Of a DNA stretch of 64,000 bases, positions 23,095 through 34,660 are shown piece after piece. How positions within the stretch are numbered: position 1 is the stretch's first letter; the number at the start of each line of letters is the position of its first letter. A model generated the notes under the pieces. The model made no database searches and was not told the DNA's origin. It saw only the letters and a list, made by a program, of their open reading frames with translations. A program made the position numbers and the translations under genes. The stretch comes from Angiostrongylus vasorum (lineage: Eukaryota; Nematoda; Chromadorea; Rhabditida; Metastrongylidae): the NCBI GenBank assembly GCA_018806985.1, contig JADANN010000402.1, forward strand, positions 744,001 through 808,000, read 5' to 3'.

Positions 23095-23216
23095 TATGAA
23101 GAATATACATGTACATGTATATATCGTACATATGTAAGTTGCAAGCTGTAAAATTTATGTCGTAAATAAGTGATAAGTTACAAACGTGATATATTATATA
23201 TAATATAATTGTCTAG
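23095..23216. repeat. AT-rich palindromic tract
   Basis: Alternating TA/CA-rich sequence with local palindromes (TACATGTACATGTATATA, then ATATATTATATATAATAT). It directly abuts the 5' end of a D element. Confidence 0.7.
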
Positions 23217-23600
23217 ATAGATAACCTCGCAACGGTTTACCGCCTAATCGTGGCTGGGTGTCGGGCTGAGATGTACAGCGAGGGATTCATCCCCTGGCAG
23301 GATCTTCAAAGCTGAGAAGGAGTCCGGCGTTTCCATCAGGAAACCTAGCTAAGAGTAAACCAAGACCAGGATCACCACTGTCCTGGTATCAGAGTCGCGT
23401 GGCGGTAAATCTCCCTCTAATCCACAGGGTTGCGACTGCCCGTGGTGGTGAAGGCGTGGGACAGACTTTGGCCAGGCTGACCACGGGAGTCCAAGGAACC
23501 ACGGTGTCTTAACCAGCAAGTCTCCGAGGAATGGGGATTATGCTGGGGCCCGAGCAACCAGTGAGGACGGGCCATTCAAGTATCAAGTAAGTAAATAAAT
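23217..23600 (+). mobile_element. SINE-like D element, full length
   Basis: Complete family D unit. The 5' end is AACCTCGCAACGGTTTACCG. The body includes GCGAGGGATTCATCCCCTG, AGGAGTCCGGCGTTTCC and CGTGGTGGTGAAGGCGTGG. The 3' end is GAGGACGGGCCATTCAAG followed by the short tandem tail TATCAAGTAAGTAAATAAAT. No tRNA-like boxes are evident and no reading frame is conserved between copies. Confidence 0.85.
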
Positions 23601-25269
23601 AAAGAGTTCACGTTGTGGAGTGTCTGCTTAATACATACTACGCGAATGAGTTCGTCGCTTTCTAATTAGCCTCTAAGGCTAGAGCCTTGAAACGAGGGGG
23701 ATAGTGAATTGCAATCTGAACATATCGCTTTTATTGAGACCTTTTAAGAAAGTTTCTAGTTCACTAGCGTTGTCAGAAAGAATTAGCATAGATGCAGTGA
23801 TTTCGTGCAATATGGTGCATTGGCACTGTGGAATAAAGAAAGTCGATTAATGCGAATTATCGTAGTAGGTTCACTCAGTGGATGTGAATTTGAACACTAA
23901 CGATGAGCTACGTGAGTCCAGCTGGAGTACTCACAGTTCCAACCTAATTATGGCGGTGCTGAATTGCGTTGAACTGACTTGTGTGAGCTGAACTTGCAAC
24001 GTTGATGAGTTGAGCTGCTTAACGTTGATGAAATCCCCTGAGGCGACCGTTACAACGTATAATGAAGATGTCGTGTGGATTCTTCAACGCGGGACTCGCA
24101 ATGGCATACATCGCAGAGCCGTAACTCAGAGATCGAAAGTTAAAATTTGCAAAAGCAACACTTCAATATAACCTTGTCAGCATAGTGATATTAATATTGT
24201 AGAAGCTGTATCTGGAATGAAGAACCGTCTTAATGCATCGTTGATTACTAGAACACTAAAACAGGTGATCAGCGACAGTGATTAATGGGGCCGTTTAAAT
24301 AAAGAGGTCAGCATTTGATTTTTCGTAAACCAGTATTAAAGATAAGATCAATTTGAGACAGTATCCAAGCAAACAGGATGATAACTGGCGATTCTGCCGA
24401 TATACCTCATATAGAAAGCAGAGTTACGGCGTACTGGAGAGTACTCATTCAGTTCAGGGCAACAGAGCTTATTTAGCGTGCGTAAATCCATTAGATAAAG
24501 TTAGAAAGTCCTCACGAAAAACATTTTGTATTTACATTACTGCGTGCATGCGAAACCGCTTGAACAAAACAACATACCAAAAAAACACTTCTCACTTAAA
24601 GGGGCTAACCTGGCAAGGACAGTATAGGACAGTATGGATAGCTTACAGAGACAGTTCATTTGACAAGAGAAGAAACTTCACACGGACCAATGGTTAAACA
24701 GTATATGGTAAGGATATGTCCCCAGAAAGAGGTTGGAATAAGTAAGGATGAATGCTATTTCTATTACACAAAGAGTAATCCCCATATTATTCTTTTCAGC
24801 AACTTGTTGCGAAGGGTCGATCGCTAAAAGCAGGGCCTATTTTAATCATCACTGTGGGTTGATGATATGGACTGCCCGTTTCCAATCTCATTGTTGAGAG
24901 ACTAACTTCGTACTGAGCTTGTTGATGAACAAATTTTCACTGTCGGTGCTGGAAACCAGAGCTCGTGGCCCATTTATAGAAAAAGACTGCAGCAACTTAT
25001 TGTTATCAAGTTTTATTTGCTGCGTATTCAGTTTTTAATAGCAGCGTGTGATGAAAACAGTGATCGCGGGTTCGAAGTCTAAGGTGGCGAGGTTTGCTGA
25101 AATCTCGGCACCGTTGCGATTGTACAATAACTTACTTCTGCGAACCTCTCTTTGTGTTAAAACATCTTCACATTTGATCGCATTCCTGTACGGAATGATG
25201 CACAAATAGCATCGAACAGAATAGCATGACTTTCCGACGACTTCTAAGAAATTAAAACCGGTATTAGAC
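23601..25269. other. no recognised feature
   Basis: No repeat family or protein block recognised. An open stretch at 24353-24697 (plus, 114 codons) has no motif. Confidence 0.4.
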
Positions 25270-26450
25270 TGGTGAAATCTTCTGTTCAAGGCTATTCGTC
25301 ATCTTGCCAAGCAATAACAACATTTTTTTAAGTCGGCCACAGGTCGAAAACTCCCATATGCGAGGGTGTGATTTATGGCTTGAGTAATGAAAAACAAAAA
25401 CTCGATTTTTTCTTGAACAACTGCACATGGTGTTGTCTTTATCACTCATTATGCAGAACAAAACCGACGTTTCGACGAATTTCGCCTTTTCCAGACCCTG
25501 GAAAGGTGGAATTGACTGCAACTTAGTTAGCTAAACACCTCCATAACCTCGACAGAAAAACCACGAAACAGATTTCAATTGCACTGGGAGCATGATAGCT
25601 TCTTCGCACATTCACCGTATTTCTATGAGTCATTCAGTGAGTATTTCACGTGAGGACCAACCGCACAGTTCAAATGGATAAGTATTGCACCTCTCTCACA
25701 TTAAAATATTACTGCGAGATAATGTACGAGTTCACATGTGATAACGAGACATTGTTCTCTACGGTCCATTTTTTGGCTTCCTGGAGTTTATGCAAATGAT
25801 TTGAGAGTTTTGCTCGCTGAGGTTATCCATTCCTATGCTAGGATGGTGATGTCTACTTCAGTATCTTCTCGTTATATTACATGTGTGTCTATGTGTGTGG
25901 TGCGCCCCAAATGGACTTTTTTGGTTCAGCTTTACTTCTACCGAATAGTGTTCCCAGTGCATAGTAGTCTGCCTCTCCCACCAATGTATTCGTTTCCGAA
26001 GGCTCTCAACAGACCAGATAAATCGTACGTGGATTCATATAGTCGCCATGTCTACTGTTAGGTCAAATTACGAATATCGTATTGTCCATAGGCAGTCACA
26101 CAGACCATAACGAACTAACTGGTATCTTAGGGTGTTCGGTGGTATTTCGATCACTGCTACAGACTTAACTAAACAGGTCATTTTTTAAATACCGCTTCAT
26201 GGCTGTGCTTATGTCATTTGGAATAAAGGGCAGAATGACCATGACCCTATTTTCACTGGTCTTATCGTTTTGGGGAGTGTTTTTTGTTCGAAACCCATCC
26301 CGAGTAGTTGCCGCTTTTTAGCCATTCGAAATGGATTTTTGCTGCATCAGTTTCAGGTATTCTTTTTTTCTGCTTTCTTCCTGCGCTGGCCACTGTACGA
26401 AACATGTTTCTCACAAGTTACCTAAAAGTGTGATAAGGGTGAGAGTAGCC
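25270..26450 (-). mobile_element. old Penelope-like element copy
   Basis: Collinear at the nucleotide level with the PLE copy at 32.56-33.53 kb but much more diverged. From right to left: GAAACATGTTTCTCACAA at 26400 (as at 33499); GGCAGAATGACC-type linker and GTCAAATTACG at 26060-26075 (as at 33160); CGTATTCGTTTCCGAAGG near 25990 (GIY-YIG part); and the terminal region CTGGAAAGGTGGAATTGAC with a hammerhead motif at 25463-25497. Only the RT C-terminal end, linker and endonuclease are represented. No open frame survives. Confidence 0.8.
25463..25497 (-). ncRNA. hammerhead-variant motif in old PLE copy
   Basis: Minus strand: GGT, CTGGAAA (eroded CTGAAGA), stem II region GGCG/CGTC, GAAAC, GTC, GGT. 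Stem I GGT/GGT is damaged. Its position relative to the PLE coding remnant equals that in the copy at 32580. Confidence 0.55.
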
Positions 26451-26549
26451 TTAGCGAACCAGTACGTTCTTGTAAATTGGCTGTAAGTACTAATCGGTAA
26501 TTTAGGCTTTCTTGAATGTGTTAATTTGAACCGTGCCTTCTTGGATTCT

Positions 26550-26800
26550 TAAGCGAATACGGGATTGGCAGTAACGTCTGTTCGGCTAAATTATCAGAGC
26601 CTTGGCCTTCTTCAGAACCCGAGTTGATTCGAGTCAATGTGGTCATCCTCGTATTGTGGTTGTTTATTGTCGCATTGAGTCTATTACAGTGGAGCATCGA
26701 TCGAACGATGTTTTCTTAATAGACGGTGCCTTCCCATAGATGATGGAATTGATAGCCTGCCGCCACCAGTATAACATATTTCAGACGGAAAATGCGTTCT
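26550..26800 (-). repeat. hammerhead-family non-autonomous element F
   Basis: Left end GTTCGGCTAAATTATCAG with a decayed hammerhead at 26584-26620. The body has the family blocks TTCAGAACCCGAGTTGATTCGAG (partly), TCGCATTGAGTC, GTGGAGCATCGATCG and CCTGCCGCCACC, also seen at 36040-36140 and 52390-52480. Confidence 0.6.
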
Positions 26801-27275
26801 ACAACAGCCGGTGTTATAATATTTTGATCTACCCGCTTTTAACCTACTTGCGACTTTTGACCTAGCCACAACTTTTGACCTATTTTTTACACTTCCTGAA
26901 CTTTCTATTTTTTCGATCTAGATACATTGTCGACCTACTTGCAGTTTCTGATCTGCCCACTTTTGTGCTACCTGGCCATAATCTTTAGCTTTTATTTATA
27001 TTTTTTTGATCAGCTTATTTTTTTAAATTAAACGTATTGTCTACCTACGTATAATTTTCGATCTGCCTTCTTCTGCCCTAATTGTGACTTTTCATCAACC
27101 CATAATTCTTGACCTATTTATTTGATTTTTTTGATCCATCCACTTTTGACCTATTTATGACTTTTGACTTACCATTCTACTTTTTTGATCAACCTATTTT
27201 CTTCGAAATAGACTTATTGTCGACCTACTTAAAATTCTCGATTTTCCCACTTTTGATCCAGTTGCGATTGATCTT
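26800..27275. repeat. degenerate tandem repeat (minisatellite)
   Basis: Repeated short phrases (GACCTA, TTGACTTTTGACC, TTTTTGATC, CTTTTGATC) arranged in a longer unit of roughly 85-180 bp. It is marked by the repeated phrase TTATTGTCGACCTACTT-like at about 26925, 27040 and 27205, each after a TTTTTTGATC block. Strand asymmetry is strong (T-rich on plus). Confidence 0.7.
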
Positions 27276-28044
27276 ACACTAAACAGTGCTGCAAATAAAT
27301 ATGGATCTATTCACCATTTTTCTTAAGAGGTTGATCTCGAAATAGTTTAGTTGAGAAAGCATTTCGTTTTGTGTCCATTGCAAGGAAATGCGCAGCAATT
27401 GTGCTTCATTGCTCAGTATTTGTTGAGCAATATCTGGTGTGCCGCATATATGGTGAAATCTCCCACATTTAATGGACTTAGTAATAGTTTTGTGTTTTAA
27501 GCAGCGCTGAAGAAAGCGGGTCATTAATAGAATTAGTAGGCTTAATTATACTAACTTCGCCCTCTTCAAAAGGATTATAAAAGCGTAATGTTGCCGTCCA
27601 TTCATTCGCTGATATGCTGCTCCTACATCTTTCACTTCCTTATCGTTCCTCATTAAGTTGGGATTCCACGGTTGACTAGCCTCAGTCATATTCCTTGCAC
27701 ACATCGCTCCAATCTCTAGAGTATTAAAGGCATTGTTATCTTTACGTAACCATTTGTTCATTTTCTTAGAACAGACTTTCATTATTTGCCATTATGTATT
27801 CGTTTGCTGGCTTCGTCAGGCGTTCATTATTGTACTAGCCAGAAAATGATCATTAATTTATAAGATTCACACGAGATCGTTGGCAAGGGTCTTGAGCAGA
27901 AAAATCAGGGCGATACATGCACTCTGTTTCGAATCATCTGCTACTATCCCCATAACGAACCATAGTTCTCCGGTAGGTTCTACTAGCTCAAAGAACCCGA
28001 TTCGCAGTACCCAAATCTGAAGACATTACTTATCGTTTCCTCGC
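27276..28044. other. no recognised feature
   Basis: No repeat family or coding block recognised. Short open stretches at 27279-27524 and 27546-27782 (minus) have no motif. Confidence 0.4.
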
Positions 28045-28275
28045 GAAAGGTTACCAAATAAAAGCTTTAATAGCCTCTGGTCGAGGACTAAGTATGCTGA
28101 GGAAGATCCGGTTCATGCAGACCAAGACGTCACATCGGGAAGAGGAACAACTGTGGACCATCAACAAGAATCGTCAGCTCTGATGAAGACGAAGACGTCG
28201 AAACATGAGCCGAATAAATATCCCTGTCAACCTCGTGTAACCTCAAAAATACAAACACATGTTACCGAGGTTAAA
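28045..28275 (+). repeat. hammerhead-family non-autonomous element F
   Basis: Blocks GAGGAAGATCCGGTTCATGC and CTGTGGACCATCAACAAG precede a hammerhead at 28176-28211, then the typical end GAGCCGAATAAATATCC, then TGTCAACCTCGTGTAA. The same order occurs at 59965-60172. Confidence 0.75.
28176..28211 (+). ncRNA. hammerhead ribozyme variant
   Basis: GCT, CTGATGA, an extra A, stem II GACG/CGTC with loop AAGA, GAAAC, ATGAGCC. Stem II is perfect and the core CTGATGA and GAAA intact. The GTT usually found before the cleavage site is ATG here, so cleavage is doubtful. Confidence 0.65.
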
Positions 28276-28419
28276 TGACGGTCGTTTTCAAAACTTTGTT
28301 AAAAGTTTCTCCTAAGTCATTCAACTCCCATTCTTTCCGTATAGTTGATCCCCTCGAATATTTCTCCTCACTGTGCGCTCTCCTGTTGGGTAGCAGAGGG
28401 ATTAGTTTGTGCCTCTAAA

Positions 28420-29330
28420 GCAACAGTTATTTGGAAATAGTACAGGAAGCCAAACATGAGCATGTTGCTCTCAAGGGTAGCAGTGGTGGACTGTCTGCTC
28501 CATACACTGACATATACCATCTATAGACGCATAATTATGACATCATTATCCACGACGTCCAGTCCAATTTCCTCCACTCTCCACCTGTCCCCATGTCACG
28601 TCAGGTAGGTGATATGTCTTCCCAGCGATTATCCCCTCTCTGTCCGAATGCTGTTAAATCTGTGAGGAAGCGCGCAACACCCGGTTTGAATAGGATTAGA
28701 CCCGAAGATCTGAACGACGTTTTTCTAGATGTCGTCGACGCATTAGCCTTTCAACTGCTGTTAATCGAAGCGAAAGGCTCTTAATTATTGGAGGAATTGC
28801 GTGACTGTGTTGCAACGAACGATAGGCCACTCCTGCAATATCGGCACTTAACGTCAACCTACTTGATGTCTGTGACTAACAAGCTTTCCACTAGACTCAA
28901 CTTTATTGATAGAACTCTGAGTGAGGAAGTGCCATATGAGCAAGCATCATACTCAAACAATAAAGAAGATCATTGAAACCTTTGTGTGGATAAGAGCGCT
29001 TTATCTCGCTACTGTAGAATTAAGAACACTCCTTATCTCAAATGACGCAGAAGCGACCATGGCATTCAGCACATCAAGATCCATAATTGGATATACATCT
29101 ATCCAACACTGAAATTTCACAACTCCACAACGCTTTTGTTATCGGCATCTGACGAGAAATTTTTCAAGACGATATCTCTTTGGCAACTGTGTTAATAGCC
29201 ACCATATTAAGAGTCTTGTGTGACTCCAGTAGAAAGTATAGAAAAAGGTAGTCGGTGTCAACAGGTACATCATCATTGTCTCTCCGATGAAAATATTCTA
29301 TTAAGTTCAAAATTGTATGGGCGGGTTTAT
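28420..29330 (+). pseudogene. RTE-type LINE, reverse transcriptase start (fossil)
   Basis: At 28625-28760 the frame gives AVKSVRKRATPGLNRIRPED, which aligns to the RTE block AI-S-RNRTAPGPDRIKPEH at the beginning of the RT. At 28790-28970 a second stretch gives LRDC--NDRPLLQYRHLTSTY, LMSVTNKLSTRL and LSEEVPYEQASY, matching DLRNYRPICLLSVLYKLFT and LDE-QP-EQAGF. The order and spacing are those of RTE. Stops and frameshifts follow. A possible IEKGSRCQQV near 29235 may be the remnant of RGVRQGD. Dead copy. Confidence 0.75.
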
Positions 29331-31692
29331 ACATAGGCCCGGAGTGGGCCTTTTTGAGATTTCTTATTCACACATCGCAAAGAAACGAACCTTTCTGAAT
29401 GCACCAGTTCTGAGTATTCGATTCGGGAATTGAGTATACCAGGGGCTTCCCTTCGTTGAGATAGCGAAGTGAAAATGAGCACATAGGTTGAGGAGTCTAC
29501 AGAAACACTGAGGGGTGATTTGCGGTGAATACACAGATCTTTTACAAGAAACGAAAAACTGGTTTTCATTTGATGAGATCGTTGAATAGTGTCACTAGAT
29601 GGATCTGATAGATTAGTCACCGTTATATCCACTGTCTCATACAGACTGGTAGTGTTCTAGATGTCGAATTACTACATAAAACGTAAGCAACTTAGGCAAG
29701 AAGTTTCTATTGTAATCTAATCAATAATGTTAGTGGAATTCTCGACTGTTCTAGAAGAGAAACCTTCAACATTAGAATTTTTTTTCGCCTTTATTGCACT
29801 GTGTTTTATGCAAGTGCAAAAAATAACATATTTGGTGGGGAAATTAAGCGAACTGCTGACCTTTGGAAAAGCATATTCCGTAGTTTCACTTTACAGATTC
29901 ATTTTTAGCTTTTTCACACTCTGGCATTTCTTCATTGATCAGGGCTTGACGTGGTTATATTGCTCGCAATTTTCGTCGACATCAAAAAAGCGCTAATGTG
30001 GAGAGGTACTTCGACGTAATGTTCATTAATGTGTTCAGAAAAAAGCTAATCATGAATGGACTGGTGGTGTAACTGGTCACATGCTGAAGTGCTCGCATGC
30101 TTCGCGTACAGTGAAACTTGATTCTCTCATCTGCAACCACATCTCGAGGGAGTCAGCAACTGCATCACCGAAATACTTGCACACGGAACTCACTCCATTT
30201 AACTCATACTTTTGGCAGGCTTCCTGAAATTATCATACAATCACATTTTATTGAGTCAGTTATGGATTTCTTAACATGTAAGTGCCCTCTTATCTATCTT
30301 GTTATGGGTGATTTTCACTCTTTTTTGTGCCGTTTTTGCAAACCACAAGTCTTGACAACATAAGAGCCTTTAACCTTGTTTTCAGTACGTGATGGGTTTT
30401 TTGTTCTTTTATGTTATCGTTACAGAGATAATCTTAAAGTTTAATCAGGATTACTAATCGCTTACAGTGAATTAAAACGAGAACAAACACGAAGACTTTT
30501 TTGTTTGGCCTAGTCTATTAACATGTCAGTTTAGTACTGCACCATAGAATCAGCCCATTGTTATCATTTACGCGACTGCTTGATTTCTGTAGAAGTCATG
30601 CGATGCGAAAATAATGGCCACTTTCAAATTTAACGCTTTCTCAACTATTCCTCGTTTCGCGTGGCCGGCGAAACGGACCATGACTAATTTTTTGCCTAAC
30701 ACGGTCTGCGAGTTTTAACACAATAGGCCATAATTTTTCGATGAACACTTAAGAGGTTAAGGACATGACAGTGTTACAGAAGATACTCTGTACGTGGTTC
30801 TTCATGCAAGCATATTGCTGTCGGGTTTGGAACTGTTTTGGAACTTACGTTGTATTTATTTTGGTATACCCGTGTATTTCGTACGGTAACTACGATTCAT
30901 TGTAGCAATTGAGAGATGAAATAAAGGTTGATTATCAATCAAACTACCAATTAGTGGGCTCATTCGAAAACGTTTTTTCCCTGTATATTTCAATGCGCGC
31001 AACAGGGCTTTTTCCGACGAACGTCCAGTACGACAGGTGTTGTCAGCGTTAGTCAAGAAGCTATCAGTTGACTACAAAAAATTTTAGCAAAAAAAGCTCT
31101 ACATGGCATAAACCACGAAAGGATTCGCATTGAAATCAATAAAAAGAAGAAATCGAAAAATCGGAAGCTCAATAGAAAGGACAGCTCAGCGTACGTACTG
31201 AAATCACTGCGCGTGATCGCGAAAATGTTAATTTAGCATATCCGAAAACATGATTGATTTTATTGATTGCAATAAAAACTATTAGCATCTAATAGTCGAT
31301 TTGTGCAGGGTAGAAGTGCAATGTTTTACCACACCAATATTCTGCTTTCTGGAGCACAAACTTATATTTCTGCCATTTTACTCCTTCAAAGTGTCCCAGG
31401 ACTCATTTTATAGCACAACAGCAAATAGAAAGGGGGAATTTCGTGCAGCACGACGTTGTAGTGTTCCACAATATAACACTTATGTTGTCCTCTGTCGCTC
31501 TTTTGCACGAAACCTCGTAAAAGTGAGTTTCTCTTCCAATTTCTGGAATGTTTTAACTCCAAACTTTCTTAAATTTGAAATGGTATTGTATAAAACTATG
31601 CGCACCAATATGCTAGTTAAGAAAGTCTGTTCGTAAATATCCAAGGTCCTCACCTTCTGAATTACTCCAGTGATCAACGAATTTTTGTTAGT
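29331..31692. other. no recognised gene over 2.3 kb
   Basis: No known repeat or protein motif. One site near 30060-30125 (GGTGGTGTAACTGGTCACATGC) is weakly tRNA A-box-like with a poor B box and may be a decayed SINE head. Open stretches (29727-29996, 31301-31636) are hydrophobic or motif-free. Confidence 0.4.
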
Positions 31693-31996
31693 TATCGGAA
31701 AACCAGTGGCGCAGCGGTTGGAGGCGCCACTGCGACACGCACGTGGAATCGATCTCCGCGCCCATTGTCCACCAAGCCTTTGATCCCTCCAGGGTAGGCA
31801 AATTGGTACCAGGCTTGTCTGGGAGTATAGCAGCACTGACTCGATAAATAAGTAGGCCACGGCGAGTCATTATAAAGGAGAGATATGCATTCAACCACCT
31901 CCAACGATATTCAATGGAGTAGAATGCGTAACACATCCCTCGGGGATTGATCAACGCCGAGAGCTTTGTCCTTTATCCTTTTATCGAAAAACCAGT
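31693..31996 (+). mobile_element. SINE A with 15-bp target-site duplication
   Basis: The body, 31708-31981, starts GGCGCAGCGGTTGGAGG, keeps the B-box-like GTGGAATCGATC and ends GAGCTTTGTCCTTTATCC. It is flanked by TATCGGAAAACCAGT (31693-31707) and TATCGAAAAACCAGT (31982-31996), a 15-bp duplication with one difference. The head is slightly truncated at its first few bases. Confidence 0.93.
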
Positions 31997-32579
31997 CACG
32001 TGGGGAAGATGTTTTGACTCACTCAACACCATCTCATATTAGTACCCATTGCGTTCTTGTGTTACTCTTAGGTTAAAGTTCAAAGAAAGGTCTAGTTACC
32101 CAAGGTTGGTGTTCTTGAACAGATAAGCCAATCCTACACAGCAGCACACAGGAGGGCCAGCATTCATATTCATTGATTGCAATAAGACGAGCATTACTAA
32201 GAGTAATACTTACGGAACTTTCATCGCGAATAAATATGCCCAGTTTGTGCTGAAATAGAATTATGTTTCTAATCGATTTTATTTTGTACGTCCACTCAGA
32301 AGAACAACACAAGCACCGCCAATCTTAACACTTACGCGATGGCGTCTGATTTCATGGTTTCATGGGCTTACTGTTTTTCGAAAAAAGGACGAAAATATTT
32401 CGACAACTGAAAGACTTGACGGATTGAGAAAACACAGGAACTCTAAAGCAGACTTTGCTCTGACGCTTTATGGATGAAATTGTTATATACATATTTCGTT
32501 CTCTTTTTTCAACAATGGCAAGGTTTTTATTCAGCACGCGCTTACTTCCATACAAATAGAACACGTACAACACAACGGT

Positions 32580-32615
32580 AGCTGACATTTCGGCAGAACC
32601 GCCTTCTTCAGAGCC
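32580..32615 (-). ncRNA. hammerhead ribozyme variant (PLE type)
   Basis: Minus strand: GGCT, CTGAAGA, an extra A, GGC/GCC stem II with loop GGTTCT, GAAAT, GTC, AGCT. Core complete except T after GAAA. Stem I is GGCT/AGCT with one G-U pair. It lies about 200 bases downstream of the endonuclease stop. Confidence 0.75.
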
Positions 32616-32814
32616 TGGAAGGGCACACTAACACGCAACTTATTAGGTCAAACGCTTCAACAGTACAAACAGAAAGATGAAAATCAGCACGATAATTACA
32701 AGATCAATGGCTTCTCGAAAAACCCACCGGTTTTTTTCACCTGGCTTCCACCGAGGAAGAACAGCCGCTTAGAGTCGCATGTGATTGACGACTGCACCAC
32801 CCCACATTAACGAC

Positions 32815-33135
32815 CTATACGAAGGCACTGGGCGAGATCTCGGGACATTTTTCCCTGCTATTCATTGTAGGATTTTTGGCATTTATCCAAAGAGCCTCGA
32901 GGAGTTTGCATGTTGGTGTTTTAGGATCCCGTGCGAAGATAGCGACTTTTATATCAAAATCCTCTACGCGATGCTTTTGTATCCTACGCGTCCCTAGTGG
33001 CGTGTCTTCAGTTGCTTTTCGTTTGACATCTAGTGTTCTTTTGTGAGGATGCATAAAGTTCTGCCCATTTCGCCAATAAATTCGTCTCCGCAAGTACTAC
33101 AAGAGATCAAGCATATCGTACCTGAACTCATGCAG
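32815..33135 (-). pseudogene. PLE GIY-YIG endonuclease domain
   Basis: Residues GTICLISCSTCGDEFIGEMG are encoded near 33130-33065 (GIY position reads TIC, YIG position reads FIG), followed after a frameshift by LGTRRIQKHRVEDFDI and LLEALWINAKNP (33093-32815). The CxxC pair just after the GIY strand is typical of PLE endonucleases. Tyr of GIY is Cys here and the frame is broken between the two halves, so the nuclease is not functional. In PLEs it makes the first nick for target-primed reverse transcription. Confidence 0.85.
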
Positions 33136-34660
33136 TCACCGTCCCCTGCCATAAGGGCAAATTACGCAATTCTGTGTTTCACATAGAGGGTCATACAGGC
33201 GGCTACGAACTAACTGACGACGTAGAGTAGCCGGTGGTATTTCGAATATCGCTACCGATTCCTCTAGACCTGCCTTTCCTAAGCATCGTTTAATAGCTAC
33301 GCTTACTTCATCGCTAATAAAGGGCAACATAAACAGGGCTTTCTTTTGGCCAAGTGTTTCGCTTGGGCGCGTCGCTCTCCTTCTAAACTTATCTCGTGGG
33401 GTTAGTATTTTTGTAGCCATTGAAGATGGCTATTTGCCGAGCCAAGTTGCAGCGATTCTCCCTTTACTTCCCTGCTTGTGCACACAGAGGTGGCTGTTTG
33501 AAACATGTTTCTCACAAACGCCCTCTTTGTATGTGAAGGGTGGGAAGAAAGGAAATGAACGAGAATGTTTTTGTTACTTGGTTTTCGGTACCACTTTCTC
33601 ACATAACCGTTACTTCACAAGTTCATTTGAACGTTTAGAAACGGGAGCCAGTCTTCTTTCGGTTTCTCCCGGGTGGACTTGATGTACTCAGACTGCTCCT
33701 TCAATAATTCAAAGCATTTGTCCATCTTCTCTTGTGTAGAGAAGACGCCAAAACAATTATCTATACATCTGCAGTAGAGTGGTGGCCGGCGATCGAGAAC
33801 AGAGGCTTCTATCTTAGACATAAACACAATGGCAAGGCTTGGTGCCAGTCGCTGTCCCACTGCCAACCCCCTTATTTCCGCGAAGTATTTCCCTAGACCA
33901 TCTGTAAATCGAGTAGTTTAGGCACTCTTTTAAAAGAGCCATAAGCCGCTGGATGGTTAAGCCATGCACGTTTAATCTTCCTTCATGTTCAGCAAGAAGT
34001 TCGAAGACTGCTTGCATTGTGGAGTCACTCGATACGTTGGTGTACAACGCAGTAACGTCGAAGGACTCCATCACGTACGCGTTATTAGGAGAAGCGTTAC
34101 GTAGACGTTCTAGGAACATTTGGGTGTTTGTGAGGTGAGCTGGAATGTGGTTAAACAACTGGGTAAGTAATAGGCTTAAAAACCAGGTTGTTCTATCCGT
34201 TGGCTCTTCTACACAATTGATGATGGGTCTAACCTCAAATGATGATGGACGCAAGATTATCAGGTGATATCAACTTATATGTTTTAGTAAGTAGGTATAG
34301 GACAGGACATGTTGGTGTATCGATTTTAAAGTGCGAAATAACCGATGGTTTTAAACCTGCAGCCTTTGCCACACTGACCCATTGAATGTTTAGCTTTCGG
34401 TATTGACTTTTATATTCTTTTTCAGAGGACGAGCGATAGAGGGTAGCATCACTAAGATGTTCCTCCGTTATCTCAACATCCAGCTGACGAGGAATAACTA
34501 CGAACTCTCCCCCCTTTTCACTAACAGACAATCTTACTGTTTCCGAGTTTATTAATTCTCTTATTTCTCGCATGCCACATTTTTTGTGCGGCTGTAAGGT
34601 TAGAGTAGACTTTCTATCGCGGTAGTGATTAAAGGCCTTGAGAACGCCGTCCAAAAACAT
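33136..34660 (-). pseudogene. PLE reverse transcriptase and linker
   Basis: Successive minus-strand segments in different frames: 34660-34235 with GGEFVVIPRQ and LSDATLY (region ahead of the RT core); 34254-33814 with ESFDVTALYTNV, the motif A strand bearing the first catalytic Asp; 33866-33615 with VGQRLAPSLAIVFM (motif B region) and YCRCIDNCFGV (motif C, normally Y-R-IDD-F, second Asp changed to Asn); then WLPFLNVQ, WYRKPSNKN and RAFVRNMF (33602-33402); and the linker with LRRQLVRSRLYD and CETQNCVICPYG (33420-33136). At least four frame changes are needed. Fold assignment to the Penelope RT group is confident; activity is excluded. Confidence 0.88.

Noticed and set aside
30060..30130. tRNA gene or SINE head
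   Set aside because: Only a weak A-box-like string; no usable B box and no family body behind it.
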